A stretch of DNA of 64,000 bases, taken from contig NZ_JAHWXP010000003.1 in NCBI RefSeq assembly GCF_019857185.1, forward strand, positions 62,001 through 126,000, written 5' to 3'. Shown here piece by piece: positions 1 through 7,513 of the stretch. The notes beneath the pieces are model-generated. The model was not told the origin of the DNA and ran no database searches. It was given only the letters and a program-made list of their open reading frames with translations. How positions within the stretch are numbered: the stretch's first letter is position 1; every line of letters begins with the position of its first letter. The translations under genes were made by a program, and so were the position numbers. Source of the DNA: Alteriqipengyuania abyssalis (GTDB taxonomy: Bacteria; Pseudomonadota; Alphaproteobacteria; Sphingomonadales; Sphingomonadaceae).

Positions 1-808
1 GGCCCGTGGGGCTGAGCGTGAAGATCTCCACCCCATCCTCGGTAATCGCGAGCGAGTGTTCGAACTGCGCGGAGAGCGATTTGTCGCGGCTCACTGCGGT
101 CCAGCCGTCGCCGAGCACCTTGGCCCACGGCTTGCCCGCGTTGAGCATCGGCTCGATGGTGAAGAACATGCCGGGCTTTAGCTCCGGCCCGCTGCCCGCC
201 ACGCCAACATGGACCACTTCGGGCGCGTCGTGGAACAGCCGCCCCACCCCGTGCCCGCAGAATTCGCGGACCACGCCATAGCGGTGCTGCTTGGCATGCG
301 CCTCGATCGCGGCGCCGATATCGCCCAGCCGCGCGCCGGGTTTGCTCGCCGCGTCGATCCCGATCATCAGCGCCTCGTGCGTCGCCTCGACCAGCTTCTT
401 CGCCTTGAGCGGCGGATCGCCGGCGAAGAACATGCGGCTGGTATCGCCGTGCCATCCGTCGAGCAGCGGGGTCACGTCGATATTGAGGATGTCGCCATCC
501 TTCAGCGTCTTCTCGCCCGGGATGCCGTGGCAGATCACGTGATTGACCGAGATGCAGCTGCTGTGCGTGTAGCCGCGATAGCCGAGCGTCGCGGGCACCG
601 CGCCTGCATCCAGCATCATCCCGCGGATCGCATCGTCGATGCTCGCGGTGGTGACGCCGGGCTTCACCAGCTCGGGCATCTGGTCGAGGATTTCGGCGGC
701 CAGTCGCCCGGCCTTGCGCATCCCCTCGAACCCTTCGGGCCCGTGGAGCTTGATCGTACCGTCGCGGTAGACGTCGGAATCGGCTTCGATGGTCTGGTAT
801 TCGGTCAT
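1..808 (-). CDS. map: Type I methionine aminopeptidase, C-terminus cut by window edge
   Basis: Removes the initiator methionine from new cytoplasmic proteins using a dinuclear metal centre. The start is the ATG at 806-808 (begins MTEYQTIEA), and about 269 codons are visible. The M24 pita-bread metal-ligand motifs appear in order: NIDVTPLLDGWHGD with two Asp, GHGVG with a His, TIEPM with a Glu, and QFEHS with a Glu. Family members are about 270-280 aa, so only a few C-terminal residues are missing. It lies 38 bp downstream of the DUF3298 lipoprotein gene on the same strand. The assignment is secure; the partial state is only a window effect. Confidence 0.95.
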   Translation of the reverse strand, partial: MTEYQTIEADSDVYRDGTIKLHGPEGFEGMRKAGRLAAEILDQMPELVKPGVTTASIDDAIRGMMLDAGAVPATLGYRGYTHSSCISVNHVICHGIPGEKTLKDGDILNIDVTPLLDGWHGDTSRMFFAGDPPLKAKKLVEATHEALMIGIDAASKPGARLGDIGAAIEAHAKQHRYGVVREFCGHGVGRLFHDAPEVVHVGVAGSGPELKPGMFFTIEPMLNAGKPWAKVLGDGWTAVSRDKSLSAQFEHSLAITEDGVEIFTLSPTG

Positions 809-846
809 GCCGCTCTAGATACGCACGACCGCGCGAAAAAGCGAGG

Positions 847-1671
847 TCAGCCGACGAAATCGTCGCGATAGCGCTCTTTCACCGCCGCGCGGATCGCATC
901 GTCCACGCTCAGTTCGACCTCGTAATCGCCCTCTACGTAAGGCCCGGCCACGTAAGGTGCGGCGTAGAGCATGATCCGGTCGAACTTGTTCCCGTTGGAC
1001 AGCAGCACGAGCTCCAGCTCTTCCAGGTCGGGGCAGCGGTTGAAGGTATCGTCATCCTTGTCCAGCTCTCCGCCGCGCCGGGCCATGCGCTGCGTATCGA
1101 GCGCGTCGCAGAACCTCTCGCCCAGAGCTTCGGACAGCGCGGCCTGCGATTCGAACAGCATGATCGGTTCGAGCAGGCGCTGCGATCCCTTGTTCCACAA
1201 CACCGAACTGAGCCCGTAATTGCCGTGGGCACCGCCGAAATAGGTCGCCCCGTTTTCGATCAGGCTGAACCATTCGTCGGTCTGTCCGGCCAGCTTCCAC
1301 TCGATCGTGACCATGTAGCGGTTGTAGGGGAAGCCGTTCTCGCGCGCTTCCTCGCTCGCCTCGCGGGCGACGCGCTGCAGATCGGCCTCCTCGCGCTTGG
1401 CCTGCTGGTCGAGCCGGTCCTTCAGCGCGGGGATCGCGCCCAGCGTTTCGGGATAGGTGAAGGAAAAGGCGTAGAGATCGTTTTCTTCGGAAATCTCGCG
1501 TCCCTGCCCGGCGGGCTTCTCGCCATCCTTCGCGTCATCTGCCGAAGCGGTGGCGGCGGCCTTGTCCTGGTCGACCCCGACATCGCGCTGCATGTCTTCG
1601 GGCGATGAACAGCCCGCCACACCAAGGCCGATCACCAGCACAAGCTTCGCAAAACCTGCGGCCATTATCAT
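847..1671 (-). CDS. DUF3298 (RsiV-like) domain lipoprotein
   Basis: Predicted exported lipoprotein of about 274 aa with unknown biochemical role. The chosen ATG at 1669-1671 opens a hydrophobic signal (MIMAAGFAKLVLVIGLGVAGC) ending in a V-A-G-C lipobox. A second ATG two codons later is equally possible. An Asp/Lys-rich linker follows, then a globular region with FGGAHGNYG, a LFES segment and AAPYVAGPYVEGDYEVEL. This is the pattern of the DUF3298 domain found in RsiV-type and other cell-envelope proteins. It is divergent from the aminopeptidase gene, with about 53 bp between the starts. A longer in-frame ORF start at 1782 would destroy the signal peptide and was not used. Confidence 0.8.
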   Translation of the reverse strand: MIMAAGFAKLVLVIGLGVAGCSSPEDMQRDVGVDQDKAAATASADDAKDGEKPAGQGREISEENDLYAFSFTYPETLGAIPALKDRLDQQAKREEADLQRVAREASEEARENGFPYNRYMVTIEWKLAGQTDEWFSLIENGATYFGGAHGNYGLSSVLWNKGSQRLLEPIMLFESQAALSEALGERFCDALDTQRMARRGGELDKDDDTFNRCPDLEELELVLLSNGNKFDRIMLYAAPYVAGPYVEGDYEVELSVDDAIRAAVKERYRDDFVG

Positions 1672-1724
1672 CTCAATCCCTTGTCGCGGCGCGAATCCGG
1701 TTGGCACGGCGCGCCTTCGTCGCC

Positions 1725-3131
1725 ATGCATAATAGGATGAATGATACGGCTTTGATACAGCCCGACAAGGGCCAGAACGCAACCGACCTCCACCTCGTCA
1801 ACGATGCAGGCTTCGCCGATTGGGCGAAGGGCCTGAACGACGGCCAGCGCGCCATGCTGGAGGCGCAGAACTTCACCGGCAAGGGCTACGAAACCGCGAT
1901 CGTCCCCGCGACGCCGGGTGAAGGCAATGCGTGGTTCGCGGTCGGCGGCGTGGCCGATCCGGATTCGCTGTCCAGCTGGTGCCTCGCGCGGCTGGCCGAA
2001 GTGCTGCCTGCTGGAACATATCGCCTCAAAGGGCGCGAGCCCGGCCCCGCCCTGCACGGCTGGCAGACCGCCCAGTACAAGAACCTCGCCTTCCGCAGCG
2101 ATGCCGAAGCGCCCGGCGCACGCGTGCTGCTGACCCAGAACGCCAAGGCGATCGAACCCGCGATTGCCGAGGCGCAGGCGGTCAATCTGGTGCGGCGGCT
2201 GGTCGACACTCCGCCCGAGGTGATGGGCCCGGCAGGGATCGAGGCCGAGTTCGAAGCGCTGGTGAAGGATCACGACGCCAAGCTCGAAGTGACACGGGGC
2301 GATCAGCTGGAGCAGAACTATCCGCTGGTCCACGCGGTAGGCCGCGCCGCCGCGCGGCACCATGCGCCGCGGATCATGCACCTGACCTGGGGCAAGAAAG
2401 ACGCGCCGGTCGTGGCGATCGTCGGCAAGGGCGTCACCTTCGATTCGGGCGGGCTCGACATCAAATCCTCCACCGGCATGGCGCTGATGAAGAAGGATAT
2501 GGGCGGCGCGGCGCACGCGATCGCCCTCGCCAAGCTGGTGATGCAGCACAACCTGCCGGTGCGCCTGCACCTGCTGGTGCCCGCGGTTGAAAACGCGATC
2601 TCGGGCAACGCGCTGCGCCCGGGCGATATCGTGAAGAGCCGCAAGGGGCTGACGGTCGAGATCACCAATACCGATGCCGAAGGGCGGCTGATCCTGGCCG
2701 ACGCGCTCGACCGGGCCAGCGAGGAAAATCCCGAGCTGCTGATCGACTTCGCAACGCTGACCGGCGCGGCGCGGGTCGCGCTGGGGCCGGACTATCCCGC
2801 GCTGATGACCCGACGCGACGAAACCGCCGAAGCGCTGATTTCTGCGGGCAAGGCCCATGATGACGAGCCGTGGCGGCTGCCACTGCCCGCCCTCTATCGC
2901 GAATGGCTCGATTCCCCTCTGGCCGACTGCATCAACGCGCCCACCAACGGCTTTGCCGGGGCGAGCGTGGCGGGCCTGTTCCTCGACCAGTTCGTCGGCG
3001 AAGACATCGACTGGGCGCATTTCGATACCTACGCGTGGCGGCCGACTGCCCGGCCGGGGCGGCCGAAGGGCGGTGACGCCTACGGCCTGCGCGCCAGCTG
3101 GCACATGCTGCGCGAGCGTTTCGGAGCCTAG
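1725..3131 (+). CDS. M17 family leucyl aminopeptidase
   Basis: Cytosolic zinc aminopeptidase that releases N-terminal residues from peptides. The metal-binding core is visible: VGKGVTFDSGGLDIKSS supplies the catalytic Lys and Asp, and NTDAEGRL is the family signature with the bicarbonate-binding Arg. At about 468 aa it is shorter than PepA (about 500 aa), as in many alphaproteobacterial M17 paralogues with a compact N-terminal domain. Two ATGs are plausible (1725 and 1737). Neither has a strong Shine-Dalgarno sequence, and 1725 is the outer choice. Starts further upstream would run into the divergent lipoprotein gene. Confidence 0.88.
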   Translation: MHNRMNDTALIQPDKGQNATDLHLVNDAGFADWAKGLNDGQRAMLEAQNFTGKGYETAIVPATPGEGNAWFAVGGVADPDSLSSWCLARLAEVLPAGTYRLKGREPGPALHGWQTAQYKNLAFRSDAEAPGARVLLTQNAKAIEPAIAEAQAVNLVRRLVDTPPEVMGPAGIEAEFEALVKDHDAKLEVTRGDQLEQNYPLVHAVGRAAARHHAPRIMHLTWGKKDAPVVAIVGKGVTFDSGGLDIKSSTGMALMKKDMGGAAHAIALAKLVMQHNLPVRLHLLVPAVENAISGNALRPGDIVKSRKGLTVEITNTDAEGRLILADALDRASEENPELLIDFATLTGAARVALGPDYPALMTRRDETAEALISAGKAHDDEPWRLPLPALYREWLDSPLADCINAPTNGFAGASVAGLFLDQFVGEDIDWAHFDTYAWRPTARPGRPKGGDAYGLRASWHMLRERFGA

Positions 3132-3235
3132 GGAAACAGCGCCATAAGGGGTCGCGAGGCGCGCCGAGGTTGTTCAGCCACGGCGCACAGGCTAAGCGGC
3201 CAGAAACAACAGAACATGATGACCGAACCACTCTA

Positions 3236-3574
3236 GTGAGCGATTTTCCTTCCAGTCACCCGCATGCAGGCCAGATCGGCCTGACCGGCCCCGTCGTGTG
3301 GCCTGAAAAGGGCACGCTGCCGCTGCGCCGCGACCTTGCGCATATCGACCTCGCGCCGCGGTTTCTCGTCGCCAATTATGCGGTGCCGGTGCCGATGCAG
3401 ATCGGTGAGACATCCGCGCCGCTGGTGCGCTCGACCCTCGAAGAGGCCGACGTGATCACCACGCTGGAGCCAGGGGCGACGTTTCAGGCGCTCGACGTCA
3501 CCGGAAGCTGGGTATGGGGCTGCCTCGGACCCGAAGGTCCGTCGGGCTATGTCCGGCGCTCGGCCTTCCCCTGA
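3236..3574 (+). CDS. Small SH3-like domain protein
   Basis: A 112-residue protein whose C-terminal half reads like a bacterial SH3 fold: a short strand with VRSTLEEADVITTLEPGATF, then a GSWVWGCL-type strand and a closing SGYVRRSAF strand. No signal peptide or membrane segment is visible, so a cytoplasmic location is likely and the ligand is unknown. The GTG at 3236 is preferred; an in-frame TTG at 3170 would add 22 unconvincing residues. It ends 13 bp before argC on the same strand, so the two may be co-transcribed, though no functional link is obvious. Confidence 0.65.
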   Translation: MSDFPSSHPHAGQIGLTGPVVWPEKGTLPLRRDLAHIDLAPRFLVANYAVPVPMQIGETSAPLVRSTLEEADVITTLEPGATFQALDVTGSWVWGCLGPEGPSGYVRRSAFP

Positions 3575-3587
3575 CGGGCCGCTGGTC

Positions 3588-4520
3588 ATGACCACCGAAG
3601 TTTTCGTCGATGGCGCTGCCGGAACCACCGGGCTGGAAATCGTCACCCGGCTCGAAGCACATCCCCACTTCACGCCCGTCGTTCTCGACGAGGCGCGGCG
3701 CAAGGATGCCGAGGCGCGGCGCGAGGCGCTCAACGACACGCCCTTCGCAGTGCTGTGCCTGCCCGACGATGCCGCGCGCGAGGCGGTGGAGCTGGTCGAC
3801 CCGGCAGCGAAGACGCGCATCGTCGATGCCTCCTCCGCACACCGCGTCGCCGACGGCTGGACCTATGGTTTTCCCGAGCTGATCGGGCGCGAACGGATTG
3901 CGGACGCCGCCCGCGTGAGCAACCCCGGCTGCTACCCGACCGGCTTCCTCGCGCTGGTCGCGCCGCTGGTACGTGCGGGACTTCTGCCCGCCGACTGGCC
4001 CTTCACCGTCAACGCGGTCAGCGGCTATTCGGGCGGCGGCAAGGCGCTGATCGAACGGTTTGCGGACGAGCCCGACATCGCCTTTCGCACCTACGGTCTC
4101 AACCTCACCCACAAGCACCTGCCCGAGATGCAGCGTCACGCGGGCCTCGAACACGGCGTGCTCTTCGCGCCCAGCGTCGTGCCCGCCTATCGCGGAATGC
4201 TGGTCGAGGTGCCGCTGCATCTTGGCGCGATGCGGACCGAACCGAGCGCCGACGCCCTTCGCGACGAGCTGGCCAGGTTCTACGCGGATTCCGAGGTCGT
4301 CGAGGTGATGGCCAAGGGCGATCCGGGCGAATTGCTGCTGCACCGCGATGCTGCGCCGGATGACGGAATGCGGCTCCACGTCTTCGGCAATGAAGGCGGC
4401 TGGAACGCGCGTCTCGTCGCCCTGCTCGACAACCTCGGCAAAGGGGCCAGCGGTGCCGCGATCCAGAACCTCAACCTGATGGCAGGCTTTCCTGAAACTG
4501 CGTCGCTGCAACTGCGATAA
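3588..4520 (+). CDS. argC: N-acetyl-gamma-glutamyl-phosphate reductase, type 2
   Basis: Third step of arginine synthesis: NADPH-dependent reduction of N-acetylglutamyl phosphate to the semialdehyde. The 310-residue length fits the short type 2 class. The N-terminal dinucleotide-binding loop is DGAAGTTG. The catalytic cysteine is Cys115 in SNPGCYPTGF, and NAVSGYSGGGK and HKHLPEM are further family motifs. The ATG at 3588 is chosen over the in-frame upstream ATG at 3549, which lies inside the preceding gene and before the nucleotide-binding strand. There is no clear Shine-Dalgarno, so it may depend on translation of the upstream SH3-like gene. Confidence 0.92.
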   Translation: MTTEVFVDGAAGTTGLEIVTRLEAHPHFTPVVLDEARRKDAEARREALNDTPFAVLCLPDDAAREAVELVDPAAKTRIVDASSAHRVADGWTYGFPELIGRERIADAARVSNPGCYPTGFLALVAPLVRAGLLPADWPFTVNAVSGYSGGGKALIERFADEPDIAFRTYGLNLTHKHLPEMQRHAGLEHGVLFAPSVVPAYRGMLVEVPLHLGAMRTEPSADALRDELARFYADSEVVEVMAKGDPGELLLHRDAAPDDGMRLHVFGNEGGWNARLVALLDNLGKGASGAAIQNLNLMAGFPETASLQLR

Positions 4521-4531
4521 GCACAAATGCA

Positions 4532-4590
4532 GCGCGAAGGCCCGATTTCGCGCAATGAGGTTGCCCCTTTATCGCAGTGCAACATTGCAC
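4532..4590. promoter_or_regulatory. Two dyads in the argC-glnB intergenic region
   Basis: Two perfect inverted repeats sit ahead of glnB. One is GCGCGAA/TTCGCGC (4532-4538 and 4547-4553) with an 8-nt loop. The other is GTGCAACATTGCAC at 4577-4590. The second resembles TGCA-flanked operators, but its arms are closer together than in the NtrC consensus. No convincing sigma-54 element was seen. The function is inferred from position only. Confidence 0.35.
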
Positions 4591-4603
4591 TAGGCTCGTG
4601 TGA

Positions 4604-4993
<390 letters not shown>

Positions 4994-5054
4994 CGGTCAC
5001 CTGCGATAAGATTTCCCGGGCATTTCCGCCCGAAAACCATCCGAAAGGAGCATC

Positions 5055-6464
5055 ATGTCAACTGCCAGCGACATTCTGAAACAGATCAAGGAACAGGATA
5101 TCGAGTGGGTCGACCTGCGGTTCACCGATCCCAAGGGCAAGTGGCAGCACCTGACCATGGTCGCCGATGTCCTGACCGAGGATGAACTGGAAGACGGGCT
5201 GATGTTCGACGGTTCGTCGATCGCCGGCTGGAAGGTCATCAACGAATCCGACATGATCCTGCGCCCGGATCTGGAGCGGGTCTATCTCGATCCGTTCAGC
5301 GCGACCCCGATGATGATCATCTTCTGCGACATCGTGGAGCCGAACACGGGCGACTGGTACGCCCGCGATCCGCGCTCCACCGCCAAGCGTGCGGAAGCCT
5401 ATCTCAAGACGACCGGCGTGGGCGATACGGTCTATGTCGGCCCCGAAGCCGAATTCTTCATGTTCGACGATGTCCGCTTCGAAGACGGCTATGCCGGTTC
5501 GGGCTTCTCGATCGACGATATCGAGCTGCCGACCAACTCGGGCCGTGAATACGACGCGGGCAACATGGCCCACCGTCCGCGCGCCAAGGGCGGTTACTTC
5601 CCCGTCGCGCCGGTCGACTCCGCGGTCGACATTCGCGGCGAGATGGTCGCCACGATGAAGGAAATGGGCCTCAACTGCGACAAGCATCACCACGAGGTGG
5701 CCGCCGCGCAGCACGAGCTGGGCCTGACCTTCTCGACCCTGGTCGAAACCGCCGACAACATGCAGATCTACAAGTACGTCGTGCACCAAGTCGCGCATGC
5801 CTACGGCAAGTCGGCAACCTTCATGCCCAAGCCGATCAAGGACGATAACGGCAGCGGCATGCACACCCACATGTCGATCTGGAAGGATGGCAACCCCACC
5901 TTCGCGGGCACCGGCTATGCCGGTCTGTCGGACAACTGCCTCTATTACATCGGCGGCGTCATCAAGCACGCCAAGGCCCTCAACGCCTTCACCAACCCGA
6001 CCACCAACAGCTACAAGCGACTGGTCCCGGGCTTCGAGGCACCGGTGCTGCTGGCCTACTCGGCCCGCAACCGCTCGGCCTCGTGCCGCATTCCCTATGG
6101 TGCGGGCGAAAAGGCGAAGCGCGTCGAGTTCCGTTTCCCCGATGCGATGGCCAACCCCTATCTCGCCTATTCGGCGCTGCTGATGGCGGGCCTCGACGGG
6201 ATCACCAACAAGATCCACCCGGGCGAGGCGATGGACAAGAACCTGTACGACCTGCCGCCGGCCGAACTGGCCGACGTGCCGACCGTGTGCGGTTCGCTGC
6301 GCGAAGCGCTGGTCGCGCTGGAGGAAGACCACGAGTTCCTGCTCAAGGGCGACGTCTTCACCAAGGACCAGATCGACGCCTATGCCGAACTGAAGTGGGA
6401 AGAGGTGATGCGCACCGAAACCACCCCCTGCCCGGTCGAATACGACATGTACTACAGCGCGTAA
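5055..6464 (+). CDS. glnA: Glutamine synthetase, type I
   Basis: ATP-dependent condensation of glutamate and ammonia to glutamine, as a cytoplasmic dodecamer. The 469-residue length and motifs fit [12 protein letters not shown] near the N-terminus, [12 protein letters not shown] with metal-binding Glu, NGSGMHTH, and [17 protein letters not shown]. Tyr398, in KNLYDLPP, is the adenylylation site, so the enzyme should be under GlnE/P-II control. A strong Shine-Dalgarno (GAAAGGAG) precedes the ATG. It is coupled to glnB upstream and closed by a strong terminator downstream. Confidence 0.98.
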   Translation: MSTASDILKQIKEQDIEWVDLRFTDPKGKWQHLTMVADVLTEDELEDGLMFDGSSIAGWKVINESDMILRPDLERVYLDPFSATPMMIIFCDIVEPNTGDWYARDPRSTAKRAEAYLKTTGVGDTVYVGPEAEFFMFDDVRFEDGYAGSGFSIDDIELPTNSGREYDAGNMAHRPRAKGGYFPVAPVDSAVDIRGEMVATMKEMGLNCDKHHHEVAAAQHELGLTFSTLVETADNMQIYKYVVHQVAHAYGKSATFMPKPIKDDNGSGMHTHMSIWKDGNPTFAGTGYAGLSDNCLYYIGGVIKHAKALNAFTNPTTNSYKRLVPGFEAPVLLAYSARNRSASCRIPYGAGEKAKRVEFRFPDAMANPYLAYSALLMAGLDGITNKIHPGEAMDKNLYDLPPAELADVPTVCGSLREALVALEEDHEFLLKGDVFTKDQIDAYAELKWEEVMRTETTPCPVEYDMYYSA

Positions 6465-6493
6465 TCACGCCGGATCATCAAGATCACCAGGAG

Positions 6494-6521
6494 GGCCGCC
6501 GGAGCAATCCGGCGGCCTTTT
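6494..6521 (+). terminator. Rho-independent terminator after glnA
   Basis: A perfect 10-bp stem (GGCCGCCGGA, loop GCAA, TCCGGCGGCC) is followed by TTTTGTTT, 30 bp after the glnA stop. It ends the glnBA transcript and separates it from the convergent membrane-protein gene. Confidence 0.9.
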
Positions 6522-6541
6522 GTTTGCCTTTCACCCCGCCC

Positions 6542-7195
6542 TCAATTGGGTCCGCGCATCATCAGTCCGCGTCGCGCGGTCTGCCAGAAGGCGCCGATCA
6601 GCAGGGTCGCGGAAAACATGGTCAGCCAGTCGAGCGGCGCAGGCGGCGCGACATAGTCGAGATGGGCAAGCAACGCCCAGCCGCCGCCGAAGAACGCCAT
6701 CAGGTAAAAGGCACTTGCGACCGCATCGTTCGACAGGGCGCGTTGCAGCTCGTCGATGTGGCGCTGCATGGCGATGCTCAAAATAGAGGCGGCAATGATA
6801 GAGGCGACAGCCACGATCGCTCCGATCTCGGCGGCGACGAAGCCGCCCTCCCCCGATAGCGCAAGCAGGCCCAGCGCGAGGCCGATCAGCACCGTCGCCA
6901 TCCCGCTATAGACCAGCATGCGCGACTGTTCGCGCAGTTCGTCCGCATCCTCGACATTGAGAAATTTGGCACCCACCGCCGGGTTAAGAGCGCCGAGCAA
7001 CACGGCCACTCCGCACAAGACATATAGGACCCCGACGAGGCCGGCGATTTCGCGCGAGGTACCCAGCCCATCGCCACCGTCGATCTCGGCCAGCTGAAGG
7101 AAGGCGAAGGACCCCAGTCCGCCGGCGATCGCGCCGGTGATCAGCGGGACTGCAAGCCGACGCCACATCGGCTTTTGCTGGATATCGGTCATCAT
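6542..7195 (-). CDS. Six-helix membrane protein paired with an XRE regulator
   Basis: A 217-residue protein with about six predicted transmembrane helices, roughly at residues 15-33, 47-68, 96-112, 121-142, 160-178 and 187-204. No catalytic motif is recognised. A polar loop (VEDADELREQSRM) connects helices 2 and 3. Its ATG at 7193-7195 overlaps the TGA of the upstream regulator gene (ATGA, 4 bp), so the two are translationally coupled. Small XRE genes followed by a membrane-protein gene recur in many bacteria, and the membrane partner may sequester or signal to the regulator. That role is inferred, not shown. Confidence 0.8.
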   Translation of the reverse strand: MMTDIQQKPMWRRLAVPLITGAIAGGLGSFAFLQLAEIDGGDGLGTSREIAGLVGVLYVLCGVAVLLGALNPAVGAKFLNVEDADELREQSRMLVYSGMATVLIGLALGLLALSGEGGFVAAEIGAIVAVASIIAASILSIAMQRHIDELQRALSNDAVASAFYLMAFFGGGWALLAHLDYVAPPAPLDWLTMFSATLLIGAFWQTARRGLMMRGPN

Positions 7196-7398
7196 TCGGA
7201 AGGCTCCCAGTCGTCGATAAACAGATCCGGCACGTCGACGGCGAACAGCTTCGCCATGCGCAGTGCCAGCGGGAGAGAGGGATCGTACTTGTCGGTTTCG
7301 ACCGCGTTGATCGTCTGGCGGGACACGCCGAGCCGTCGGGCAAGCTCGCCCTGGCTCCAGCCCGCCCCTTCGCGGTAGTGCTTCACACGATTTTGCAA
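7192..7398 (-). CDS. Short XRE/Cro-type helix-turn-helix regulator
   Basis: A 68-residue DNA-binding protein that is almost entirely one HTH domain: NRVKHYREGAGWSQGELARR, then VSRQTINAVETDKYDPSLPL, ending in an acidic tail (DLFIDDWEPSE). The Q-x-E-L-A and SRQTINAVE helices are standard for the family. There is no sensor domain, so any signal probably comes through the overlapping membrane-protein gene. Three tandem dyads just upstream (7434-7485) overlie a candidate promoter, so autoregulation is the simplest model. Confidence 0.9.
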   Translation of the reverse strand: MQNRVKHYREGAGWSQGELARRLGVSRQTINAVETDKYDPSLPLALRMAKLFAVDVPDLFIDDWEPSE

Positions 7399-7433
7399 CC
7401 GATCATTCTCCCGGCAGCACCCACCTCGGGTGC

Positions 7434-7485
7434 TGACAAGAGCTCTTTACAGTCAAGAACTCTTGTCAGTCAAGAGCTCTTGTCA
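7434..7485 (-). promoter_or_regulatory. Three 17-bp-spaced dyad repeats over the XRE promoter
   Basis: CAAGAGCTCTT-type units begin at 7437, 7454 and 7471, exactly 17 bp apart. Units 1 and 3 have the core CAAGAGCTCTT; unit 2 reads CAAGAACTCTT. Each contains the near-palindrome AAGAGCTCTT. On the minus strand a TTGACT (7468-7473) and a TAAAGA (7444-7449) are separated by 18 bp, a plausible -35/-10 pair lying inside the array. The start codon is about 40 bp downstream. The arrangement suits an autoregulatory operator for the 68-aa regulator. Confidence 0.6.
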
Positions 7486-7513
7486 GGTCGCGGTGCGGGC
7501 CGCAGCGGGTCGG

